From Bacteroidales bacterium (GTDB lineage Bacteria > Bacteroidota > Bacteroidia > Bacteroidales > UBA932), in contig JAFTMS010000005.1 in assembly GCA_017452265.1 (NCBI GenBank), forward strand, positions 1-37,341: a DNA stretch of 37,341 nt. Direction: 5' to 3'. Under the pieces are notes generated by a model. The model was given only the letters and a program-made list of their open reading frames with translations, made no database searches and was not told the DNA's origin. Shown here piece by piece: positions 15,388 to 23,078 of the stretch. Position 1 is the stretch's first letter, and every line of letters starts with the position of its first letter. A program made the translations under genes and the position numbers.

Positions 15388-16947
15388 ATGAAGATTTCAA
15401 AATTATTCCTTTCGGGTGTGCTTGCATGCATGTGTGCATGCAACTGCACGACCCAGAAGCCGGAAGAACAGAATCCGGACACACCTGACACGCCGGATGT
15501 TCCGGCTGTGGTGCAGGACAAGGATGTTGTTGCATATGTCACGAAGTGCGACAAGTCCCAGCTTTTCAAGAAATCGTCATTTGATTTCAGTAAGCCTGGC
15601 AGCATGTCTCCTAATAAGGTGACTTACGACAAGACCAAGACCGCTCAGGAGATCGATGGATTCGGCCTTGCCCTTACGACAGCTTCATGCTACAATCTTC
15701 TCAAGATGTCACAGGAGGACAGGACTGCCTTCCTCAAGGAGACGTTTTCAAAGACTGAGGGTGTCGGCTCAAGCCTCATCCGCGTGTCCATAGGTGCTTC
15801 CGATTTCCCTTGTCAGGGATTTGAATTCACATGGTGCGACAAGGAGGGCATCGAGAACTTTGCCGTGCATCAGGAGGACAGGGATTACCTTTTTCCTGTG
15901 CTCAAGGAGATCTACGCAATCAATCCTGACGTGAAGATCATAGGCTCTCCGTGGTCTTGCCCGAGGTGGATGAAGTGCCAGATGCCTGGTGGAAACAGCT
16001 GGGATGTATCCAAGTTCAATGTGCCTGTAACTGACGAGACTACGTATAACTCATGGACTGGCGGTCGTCTGAAGCCGTCATGCTATGACGATTATGCCCT
16101 CTATTTCGTGAAGTGGATCCAGACAATGGAGAAGGAGGGCTTCGACATCCATGCCATCACAATGCAGAACGAGCCTCTGAACCCGGGAAACTCAATGTCT
16201 ATGGTGATGCCATGGCAGGATCAGAAGGAGTTCGTCAAGGTCCTCGGTCCTGAAATGGAGAAGGCCGGGCTTGCGGATGTGAAGATTCTCCTTTTCGACC
16301 ATAACTACAACTACGACAGCAAGGAAGGTCAGGACAACTATCCGCTCAACATCTATGCTGATGCCGAGGCCTACAAGTGGGCAGACGGTTCCGCATGGCA
16401 CAACTACGGCGGCAGCGTGACTGAGCTTGACAATATCTATGCGGCAAATCCGGAGAAGGATATCTACTTCACAGAGGCTTCTATCGGCGAGTGGAACTAC
16501 ACTTTCGAGGGCTGTCTCGTGAACGACTTCTCTTCAATCTTCCTCGGCACATTGCTCCGTGGCGGAAAGGGAGTCACCCTCTGGAACCTCATGCTTGACG
16601 ACAAGAAGGGCCCGTACAGCCCGCAGGACGGCTCATGCAAGACCTGCTTCGGCGGTGTGACCATCAATTCGTCCAACTACAAGACAATCACGAAAAATAC
16701 GCACTGGTACAACGTAGCTCATGCATCCGCTGTCATCAAGCCGGGCGCAAAGAAGATAGAGACCGGCGGTTTCTATCCGCCTGCAGGCTTCGAGTGCCAG
16801 ATGTTCCTCAATCCGGACAACACAATCGGTGTGATCATCTGCAACAAGAACGATGCTGAACAGTTTATTGTGTTCGTAGGCGACGATTTTACGGTCAAGT
16901 ATACTGTTCCTGCAAAGTGCATCGCATCACTCATATGGCAGGAGTAA
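15388..16947 (+). CDS. GH30-family glycoside hydrolase lipoprotein, probable endo-beta-1,6-glucanase
   Basis: This 519-residue lipoprotein has a Cys-rich lipobox region (residues 11-20) and a Pro/Asp-rich linker to about residue 45, as for surface enzymes. The GH30 TIM barrel starts with IDGFGLALTTAS (89-100). It has IGSPWSCPRWMK at 185-196, acid/base Glu262 in TMQNEPLN and nucleophile Glu363 in YFTEASIGEW, then a small beta-domain. GH30 retaining enzymes include beta-1,6-glucanases and glucosylceramidases. The SusC-SusD-GH30-SGBP-GH3 setting resembles the B. thetaiotaomicron beta-1,6-glucan locus, so subfamily 3 is my inference. It would cut glucan at the cell surface into importable pieces. 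A 9-bp palindrome lies within its signal-peptide codons. Confidence 0.85.
   Translation: MKISKLFLSGVLACMCACNCTTQKPEEQNPDTPDTPDVPAVVQDKDVVAYVTKCDKSQLFKKSSFDFSKPGSMSPNKVTYDKTKTAQEIDGFGLALTTASCYNLLKMSQEDRTAFLKETFSKTEGVGSSLIRVSIGASDFPCQGFEFTWCDKEGIENFAVHQEDRDYLFPVLKEIYAINPDVKIIGSPWSCPRWMKCQMPGGNSWDVSKFNVPVTDETTYNSWTGGRLKPSCYDDYALYFVKWIQTMEKEGFDIHAITMQNEPLNPGNSMSMVMPWQDQKEFVKVLGPEMEKAGLADVKILLFDHNYNYDSKEGQDNYPLNIYADAEAYKWADGSAWHNYGGSVTELDNIYAANPEKDIYFTEASIGEWNYTFEGCLVNDFSSIFLGTLLRGGKGVTLWNLMLDDKKGPYSPQDGSCKTCFGGVTINSSNYKTITKNTHWYNVAHASAVIKPGAKKIETGGFYPPAGFECQMFLNPDNTIGVIICNKNDAEQFIVFVGDDFTVKYTVPAKCIASLIWQE
15422..15443. repeat. 9-bp perfect palindrome in the GH30 signal-peptide region
   Basis: TTGCATGCA (15422-15430) and TGCATGCAA (15435-15443) enclose a TGTG loop about 35 nt into the coding sequence. 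They encode part of the Cys-rich lipobox segment. A hairpin this close to the start could slow translation, or it may be a protein-binding site or chance. Confidence 0.55.
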
Positions 16948-16978
16948 CTGACTCTAACAAATTTAAAAGAAAAACATT

Positions 16979-19000
16979 ATGAATAAGATATTGAAACTTT
17001 CAGCCGTAGTGTCTGCAGGAGTAATGGCACTGGCATCCTGTCAGCAGGAGCCTGTCCTCAGACTTACTGATGTCGGACCTGAAATGACAGTGAACAGCTG
17101 CACGGAAGCGACTTACATGGGTGCAGACATCAAGTTCTCGGTAAGCATCAACGATGATGACTTCGCGCTTTCAACCCTGAAGGCGACTCTTCTTTATGAA
17201 ACAGTAGAGGTGAGCAATGTCACAATTAGGACAAAGGAGAATGGTACATATGAAGGTACGATCCATGCACCGATTTACAAGGATATTGATGATGGCCCGG
17301 CAACATTGGCTTTCGCATCCCAGAATGTCGGAATGGGCCTTACATATGACACTCTTTATGTAGACCTCAAGCGTCCGGATTTCGAAACCCTCACTCTTAC
17401 AGATGAAGAAGGCGGTACATATTCGCTCCAGAGTGTTGGAAACTACAAGTATGAGCTGACTCAAGAGTTTCCTACCCTTGTTAAAGGTATCGTAACCACA
17501 CCGGCTATCAATGCTGAAGGTGATGTCATATCTTTTGGCTGGACCGGTTCTGAACTTGCGGTAAACAATGAGAATCCTATTCCGTTCTCGTCAACTATTC
17601 CTGGTGAATACACCATTTCTGTAGACCTCATGAAGCTTACTGCTTCTCCTTTCGGATATGTCATCTCAGAGGAATTTGATCTTTCCGAGAGCAATGCGAC
17701 AGCTGTTTATCAGCTTCGTCAGGGTCTTGGCCTCAAGTTCCCTTCAATTGAGGCAATCCATGACTGGGATCTTGATCCGGACTTCTTCACAGTTGATGAG
17801 GATAAGAATGTCATTTTTGACGCTGTAGACGGATATTACAAGTTCCAGGCGGACTTCAAGAATGCCTTCATCAAAGTGCTTCCTTGCGATGCTGACGGAA
17901 ACACACTTTCTCTCAATGAGTCAGGTGACGGAGCAGTATGGGTAATCGGAGCAAACTTCGGAAAGCCTTCGATTGGACCGGGCTGGAATACTACAGACGG
18001 AGCTTATGCCATGGCACAGGTATCCCCTAAGGTATATCAGTTCAGCCTCAATGTCGGTGGTCAGATCAATGAAACCAGCGGTGAAATCAAGTTCTTCCAT
18101 CAGATGGGATGGGGCGGTGAGTTCAATCAGGAGAATTTTGCATCATTCGATGGCGCAGGTGTGTTTCAGATGACAGAGTCCGGCAACGTAAAACTTGCTG
18201 ACAATGCCAAGATGACAGAGAAGAAGGCATATCGCTTTACTCTCGACCTTACAAACGGTGTCAATGCTGCTGTTCTTAAGGTTAAGGAAGTTGAGGCTAT
18301 CGGTGGAGCATCACTTAATATTCTCATAAATGATGTAAAGGCTGACAAGCTTTCAAGAACTATATACAAAGTGAAGAGCATTGCTCTTGAGAAAGGTGAA
18401 GCCATCAGCTTCTCTGGTATTGAGAACCCTCTGGAGTGGTACGTGGATCCTGATCACTTCACTGTTGATGCATCAGGTCTTAAGTTCAATGCTGTTTCAG
18501 GTTATTATTCTCTTGAACTTAATCTGGATATGAACTACGTGACTGTAAGAAGAGTCAAGGAAGACGGTTCTGCTGCAACTTATGCCGATGAAGGTGCCAT
18601 CACCATCATGGGCTGGGGTATAGCTCATCCGATGATGACAAGCCAGCTTGCTTGGGAGGCTGGTGCTCTCATCACTCTTGCAGAGGTTGAGGATGGAGTA
18701 TACCAGTTCTCTGGCATTGCGGTTGAAGAGAAAGATGGCACTACTGTCGGTGGACGCTGGAGATATGACTATCTTTCTGCAAAGCTCTTCGGTCAGGCCG
18801 GTTGGGGTGCCGAGCAGGCTTCTGACCTGAACCTTACCGACGAGGCAAAGAAGTACATCAAGCAGTCTGCAGGAAGCAATATAGAACTGGCGGATGGCGT
18901 TCAGCTTGAGAAGGGAGCTGAATACGTGATGACCATCACCGATTGTACCGAACTCACAGACAACAAGTTCAACTGTACCATTGACTTCCGCAAGAAGTAA
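16979..19000 (+). CDS. SusE/F-position surface glycan-binding lipoprotein with tandem modules
   Basis: This 673-residue protein has a lipoprotein signal with Cys21 (ALASC). An N-terminal beta-rich region runs to about 245 (Ig-like in appearance). Two related modules follow, about 255-435 and 465-670. Both contain the order DPDxFTVD, F-A-V-GYY, a WG-containing strand, VYQF, FxQxGWG and an LADxxxL segment near the end. It has no catalytic motif that I recognise. In PULs, proteins at this position are surface glycan-binding proteins that hold polysaccharide for the endo-enzyme, and that is the likely role. It is 31 bp after the GH30 gene and is followed by a strong terminator that ends the susC operon. 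Confidence 0.8.
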   Translation: MNKILKLSAVVSAGVMALASCQQEPVLRLTDVGPEMTVNSCTEATYMGADIKFSVSINDDDFALSTLKATLLYETVEVSNVTIRTKENGTYEGTIHAPIYKDIDDGPATLAFASQNVGMGLTYDTLYVDLKRPDFETLTLTDEEGGTYSLQSVGNYKYELTQEFPTLVKGIVTTPAINAEGDVISFGWTGSELAVNNENPIPFSSTIPGEYTISVDLMKLTASPFGYVISEEFDLSESNATAVYQLRQGLGLKFPSIEAIHDWDLDPDFFTVDEDKNVIFDAVDGYYKFQADFKNAFIKVLPCDADGNTLSLNESGDGAVWVIGANFGKPSIGPGWNTTDGAYAMAQVSPKVYQFSLNVGGQINETSGEIKFFHQMGWGGEFNQENFASFDGAGVFQMTESGNVKLADNAKMTEKKAYRFTLDLTNGVNAAVLKVKEVEAIGGASLNILINDVKADKLSRTIYKVKSIALEKGEAISFSGIENPLEWYVDPDHFTVDASGLKFNAVSGYYSLELNLDMNYVTVRRVKEDGSAATYADEGAITIMGWGIAHPMMTSQLAWEAGALITLAEVEDGVYQFSGIAVEEKDGTTVGGRWRYDYLSAKLFGQAGWGAEQASDLNLTDEAKKYIKQSAGSNIELADGVQLEKGAEYVMTITDCTELTDNKFNCTIDFRKK

Positions 19001-19019
19001 TCCCTGATTTTCATACGAT

Positions 19020-19054
19020 AAAGGCTGGTGACCCTTTCGGCCATCAGCCTTTTT
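19020..19054 (+). terminator. Intrinsic terminator of the susC-susD-GH30-SGBP operon
   Basis: AAAGGCTGGTGACC (19020-19033) pairs with GGCCATCAGCCTTT (19039-19052) with one G-U and one mismatch. The loop is CTTTC and a T-run (19050-19054) follows. It starts 20 bp after the SGBP stop. Confidence 0.85.
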
Positions 19055-19065
19055 CAGTATCTTTG
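19035..19065 (+). promoter_or_regulatory. Promoter of the PUL regulator gene
   Basis: TATCTTTG (19058-19065) is a perfect -7 element, with TTTC (19035-19038) 19 nt upstream as -33. The -33 lies in the loop of the preceding terminator. The regulator would thus be transcribed separately from the structural operon, and the start codon must lie downstream of about 19072. Confidence 0.65.
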
Positions 19066-19108
19066 TTGCAGTTACTTGAGTATGACTCCTGACCGTATGT
19101 ATCTGACT

Positions 19109-20746
19109 ATGAAATCTATCCGTTTTACGCTTTTTCTGATTTCCCTCGTAGCGGCGTCTTCATGCAGCCGCCCCGATGTCAGTCCGCTTATTGAAGAGCT
19201 GGATGAGGCGCTCGAAAAGAAAGGAACTTATCAGGCCTATTTCAACGACCGGGTGGATGTGCTGAAGGCCGTGCTTTCGGATCAGAACGATCCGGAACAG
19301 GTGTACAACATCAACAGCCGTATCGCCGAGGCCTACAGTCATCATAGTTTTGACTCCACGATGAGATACCTCCAGCGCAACAGAAGGCTGGCGGAAGAGA
19401 TGGAGGACAAGGCCAGGATGATCGAGAGCGACCTTGCTGTCGTGGAAGCCTATGTGATGGCCGGTTACCATGCCGAGGCAGACGACATGATAAGGGCATA
19501 TGACATGAAGGACATCCCTTACTCGCTCCGTTACCGCTGGTTTGAGGTCTGTCACGTCTTCTACGGCGAGATGCAGGCCTACACGTCATCGACATCGTTT
19601 CAGGAGAAGCTGGCGAAAAGAGACCGTTACCGTGACATCCTTCTTGAGGTCACGGCCCCGGACACTTACGAATGGTTCGACCTCAAGCGCGAGGAGGCTG
19701 AAGTGGCCGGCAACATGGAACAGGCCCGTGAATATGCAATGAAGATGATGGAGTGCCGTCAGGAGAATTCAAACGATTATGCAAGGGCGGCGTTCTTCTA
19801 TGCAAACACTTTCACGGACGTGACCGATCCTCGGAAGGAGGAATGGCTGATACGCTCGGCGATGGCTGATGTGATGTGCGCGACCAGGGATTATGCTTCC
19901 CTGAACACGCTCTCCCGCCTGCTTTTCAATAAAGGCGACGTAGACCGTGCATTCAGATATGCGGCAGATCATTGCATGCGCGATGCCCTGTCCTTCAACG
20001 GCAAGTTGCGTCCATGGCAGATTTCGCAGTTCTTCCCTCAGATTGAAAGGGCCTACCAGCAGAAGCACTCCCGCCAGACTCGCATCATGGTGATGATGAT
20101 AGCAGTGGCGGTAGTTCTTCTGATTGTCCTGCTTCTTCTGCTCCTCTTCATATTCAAGCGTCAGCAGATTCTGGATTCCGTGAGGCAGAAGCTCCAGGAA
20201 TCCTACATACAGATTGAGGACAGGAATCATGAACTTGTGGCCATAAACAGCCGTCTCGTCACCCTCAATGCGCAGATGAAGGAGGCCGACAAGGTGAAGC
20301 AGGAGTACATAGCGCTTTTCCTCGGCATCGTGTCCGAGAGCATAAGCAAGACGCGTCAGTACAAGAATCATGTACTCAAGGCCATCAGACAGGGAAAGAC
20401 GCAGACTCTGGTGGAGGAAATCGAGCTTCTGCCGTCTTTGGACGAGGATATTCTGGAGTTCTACAAGATGTTCGACCAGACGTTCATCAACCTTTATCCG
20501 GACTTCGTGGACAGGTTCAACGAACTGCTTGCAGACGGTGCGGCCATAGTGCCTAAGGGGGAGGATATCCTCACGCCTGAGCTCCGTATCTTCGCCCTCA
20601 TAAAGTTAGGCATCACCGATTCAAGCAAGATTGCCTCCCTGCTGCACTATTCCGCAAATACGATCTACAACTACAGGGCCAAGACAAAGAACAAGGCCCG
20701 TGGTTCGAGGGAGGACTTCGAGAATGCGGTGAGAAATATAGAATAA
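19109..20746 (+). CDS. SusR-like membrane-spanning transcriptional regulator (DUF6377-type)
   Basis: This protein of about 545 residues has a signal or membrane segment at the N-terminus (FTLFLISLVAASSC), a helical, TPR-like periplasmic sensor region (about 25-320), one transmembrane helix (about 326-349, IMVMMIAVAVVLLIV), a coiled-coil-like linker, and a cytoplasmic C-terminal helix-turn-helix (about 490-530: ELRIFALIKLGI, SSKIASLLHYSANTIYNYR). This is the layout of SusR, which senses a sugar in the periplasm and activates its PUL. The frame opens at 19028, but that point lies inside the terminator and upstream of the promoter. The ATGs at 19082, 19097 and 19109 are all possible; I prefer 19109 because it gives a clean signal sequence. 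The GH3 gene follows after 19 bp. Confidence 0.85.
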   Translation: MKSIRFTLFLISLVAASSCSRPDVSPLIEELDEALEKKGTYQAYFNDRVDVLKAVLSDQNDPEQVYNINSRIAEAYSHHSFDSTMRYLQRNRRLAEEMEDKARMIESDLAVVEAYVMAGYHAEADDMIRAYDMKDIPYSLRYRWFEVCHVFYGEMQAYTSSTSFQEKLAKRDRYRDILLEVTAPDTYEWFDLKREEAEVAGNMEQAREYAMKMMECRQENSNDYARAAFFYANTFTDVTDPRKEEWLIRSAMADVMCATRDYASLNTLSRLLFNKGDVDRAFRYAADHCMRDALSFNGKLRPWQISQFFPQIERAYQQKHSRQTRIMVMMIAVAVVLLIVLLLLLLFIFKRQQILDSVRQKLQESYIQIEDRNHELVAINSRLVTLNAQMKEADKVKQEYIALFLGIVSESISKTRQYKNHVLKAIRQGKTQTLVEEIELLPSLDEDILEFYKMFDQTFINLYPDFVDRFNELLADGAAIVPKGEDILTPELRIFALIKLGITDSSKIASLLHYSANTIYNYRAKTKNKARGSREDFENAVRNIE

Positions 20747-20765
20747 ACCAAAACAAATATTGCAG

Positions 20766-22994
20766 ATGAAACTTATAATCAGACTTATGACTGCGGCCCT
20801 TGGGATGGCCCTGACGGTTTCCTGCTGTCAGGCTCCTAAGTCCGAAGGCCCTGTCTATCTCGATGATTCGCAGCCTATGGAGGCGCGTGTCGAGGATGCG
20901 CTTTCGCGTATGACACTCGAAGAGAAGGTGAAGATCCTTCATGCACAGTCGAAATTCTCGTCAGCAGGCGTTCCGCGCCTCGGCATTCCGGAGCTCTGGA
21001 CAACTGACGGCCCTCACGGCATCCGTCCGGAAGTGCTCTGGGACGAGTGGGATCAGGCGAAGTGGACAAATGACTCATGTGTCGCTTTCCCTGCCCTTAC
21101 ATGTCTCGCAGCCACATGGAACGAGGATATGTCCGCTCTCTACGGAAAATCGATAGGTGAAGAGGCGCGTTATCGCGAGAAGGACGTGCTTCTCGGCCCT
21201 GGCGTGAACATTTATCGTACTCCGCTCAACGGACGTAACTTCGAGTACATGGGTGAGGACCCGTATCTCGCTTCGAAGATGGTCGTGCCTTACGTTCAGG
21301 AGGTGCAGAAGAACGGCGTCGCCGTGTGTGTGAAGCATTATGCGCTCAACAATCAGGAGGCAAGGAGGCATGAATATGATGCCATCGTAGACGACAGAGC
21401 TCTTTATGAGATCTATCTCCCTGCCTTCAAGGCGGCAGTACAGGAAGGCGGCGCATGGTCCATCATGGGAGCGTACAACTTCTACAAGGGCCAGCACGCG
21501 TGCCACAACCAGTATCTGCTCAACGACATCCTGAAAGGGGAGTGGGGCTTTGACGGAGTTGTGATTTCGGACTGGGGCGGTACGCACGATACAGATCAGG
21601 CGATCACCAACGGTCTCGACCTTGAGTTCGGTACATGGACCAACGGCCTGAACTCTTCAAGCTCGAACAGCTATGACACATATTATCTCGCAGATCCGTA
21701 TCTGGAGCGTCTGCGCATTGGAGCGGCATCTGAGGATATTCTCAACGACAAGGTGCGCCGTGTCCTGAGGCTCATCTTCCGCACAGCGATGAACAACGAC
21801 AAGCCTGCCGGTTCGATGTGTTCTCCGGAGCATGATGAGGCTGCCCGTCAGATTGCAGGGGAGGGTATCGTCCTTCTCAAGAACGACAATGATGTGCTTC
21901 CGATAGATCTGGCTTCTGCAAAGAAGATAGCCGTGATCGGTGAGAATGCAATCAAGATGATGACTGTCGGCGGCGGTTCGTCTTCACTCAAGGTGAAGCA
22001 TGAGTGCACGCCTCTCGAAGGCATAAAGGCAGCTGTCGGTGACAATGCCGAAATCGTTTACGAACGCGGCTATGTCGGTGATGTGACAGGAGATTACAAC
22101 GGCGTGGTGACAGGTCAGGATCTTTCAGAAAGCCGTTCAGAGGCCAAGTTGATAGAGGATGCAGTGGCAGCAGCAAAGGATGCTGATGCAGTTATCTTCA
22201 TCGGTGGTCTCAACAAGGCTTCTCATCAGGACTGCGAGGATTCGGACCGTTATCATCTTGAGCTTCCATATGCTCAGGATAAGGTCATTGCAGCTCTTGC
22301 AGAGGTGAATCCGAATCTTACGGTCGTAATCGTATCCGGCAATGCGGTTGCAATGCCGTGGGTGGACAAGGTGAACGGTGTCGTAGAGGCATGGTTCGGT
22401 GGTTCGCAGGCAGGAAACGCCCTTGCAGACGTGCTTTTCGGTAAGGTGAACCCTTCAGGAAAGCTTCCTTTCACATTCCCTGTGAAGCTTGAGGACAACG
22501 GTGCCCACGCCCTGAACGCATACGATCCGGAGGATCTTACCGTAGAATACAAGGAAGGCATTTTCGTAGGTTACAGATGGGCGGACAAACAGAAAGTCAA
22601 GCCGCTCTTCGCATTCGGTCACGGACTCAGCTATACGGATTTCAGCTATGGCGATGCTGTGTGCAGAAAGCCGTCAGTAAAGGCCGGAAGTGATGTCACT
22701 GTAAGCATTGATGTCACGAATACTGGCGATGTCGCCGGCAAGGAGGTCGTGCAGCTCTATATCGGTGACAACGAGTCCGCTCTCGTGCGTCCTGTAAAGG
22801 AGCTCAAGGGCTTCAGGAAGATTGCTCTGAATCCTGGCGAGACAAAGACCGTCACATTCACCATCGAGCCTGACATGCTCAAATACTTCGACGATGCAAA
22901 GCACGGATGGGTGCTCGAAAACGGTAAGTTCACAGCTTACATCGGTGCAGCTTCAGACGACATCCGCTCACAGGTTGAGTTCGAAGTGAAATAA
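20766..22994 (+). CDS. GH3-family beta-glucosidase lipoprotein
   Basis: This retaining GH3 enzyme of 742 residues would release glucose from the ends of imported beta-gluco-oligosaccharides. A lipoprotein signal (LTVSCC, Cys near 20) is followed by the N-terminal barrel: DGPHGIRP, GPGVNIYRTPLNGRNFEYMGEDP, VKHYALNNQE and the nucleophile Asp269 in VISDWGGTHD. A second alpha/beta domain has GEGIVLLKNDNDVLP and PSGKLPFTFP, and a C-terminal FN3-like domain ends the protein. The ATG at 20766 is chosen over a TTG six bases earlier. It lies 19 bp after the regulator stop and I see no promoter of its own, so it is probably cotranscribed with the regulator. Substrate linkage (beta-1,6) is inferred from the neighbours. 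Confidence 0.92.
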   Translation: MKLIIRLMTAALGMALTVSCCQAPKSEGPVYLDDSQPMEARVEDALSRMTLEEKVKILHAQSKFSSAGVPRLGIPELWTTDGPHGIRPEVLWDEWDQAKWTNDSCVAFPALTCLAATWNEDMSALYGKSIGEEARYREKDVLLGPGVNIYRTPLNGRNFEYMGEDPYLASKMVVPYVQEVQKNGVAVCVKHYALNNQEARRHEYDAIVDDRALYEIYLPAFKAAVQEGGAWSIMGAYNFYKGQHACHNQYLLNDILKGEWGFDGVVISDWGGTHDTDQAITNGLDLEFGTWTNGLNSSSSNSYDTYYLADPYLERLRIGAASEDILNDKVRRVLRLIFRTAMNNDKPAGSMCSPEHDEAARQIAGEGIVLLKNDNDVLPIDLASAKKIAVIGENAIKMMTVGGGSSSLKVKHECTPLEGIKAAVGDNAEIVYERGYVGDVTGDYNGVVTGQDLSESRSEAKLIEDAVAAAKDADAVIFIGGLNKASHQDCEDSDRYHLELPYAQDKVIAALAEVNPNLTVVIVSGNAVAMPWVDKVNGVVEAWFGGSQAGNALADVLFGKVNPSGKLPFTFPVKLEDNGAHALNAYDPEDLTVEYKEGIFVGYRWADKQKVKPLFAFGHGLSYTDFSYGDAVCRKPSVKAGSDVTVSIDVTNTGDVAGKEVVQLYIGDNESALVRPVKELKGFRKIALNPGETKTVTFTIEPDMLKYFDDAKHGWVLENGKFTAYIGAASDDIRSQVEFEVK

Positions 22995-23015
22995 TCTGAA
23001 ACGTTCATAAGCAAA

Positions 23016-23056
23016 ATCCCCGGCTTCATCCTTTTGCGGAAAAGCCGGGGATCTTT
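23016..23056. terminator. Terminator between GH3 and the convergent lipoprotein gene
   Basis: ATCCCCGGCTT (23016-23026) pairs perfectly with AAGCCGGGGAT (23042-23052) around a 15-nt loop, followed by a short CTTT. It lies between two convergent genes and can serve both strands. Confidence 0.75.
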
Positions 23057-23078
23057 ATATCCTGATGACAGGGACGAC

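Noticed and set aside
19028-19108. N-terminal extension of the PUL regulator
   Set aside because: It begins within the preceding terminator and upstream of the predicted promoter; the later ATGs give a proper signal sequence.
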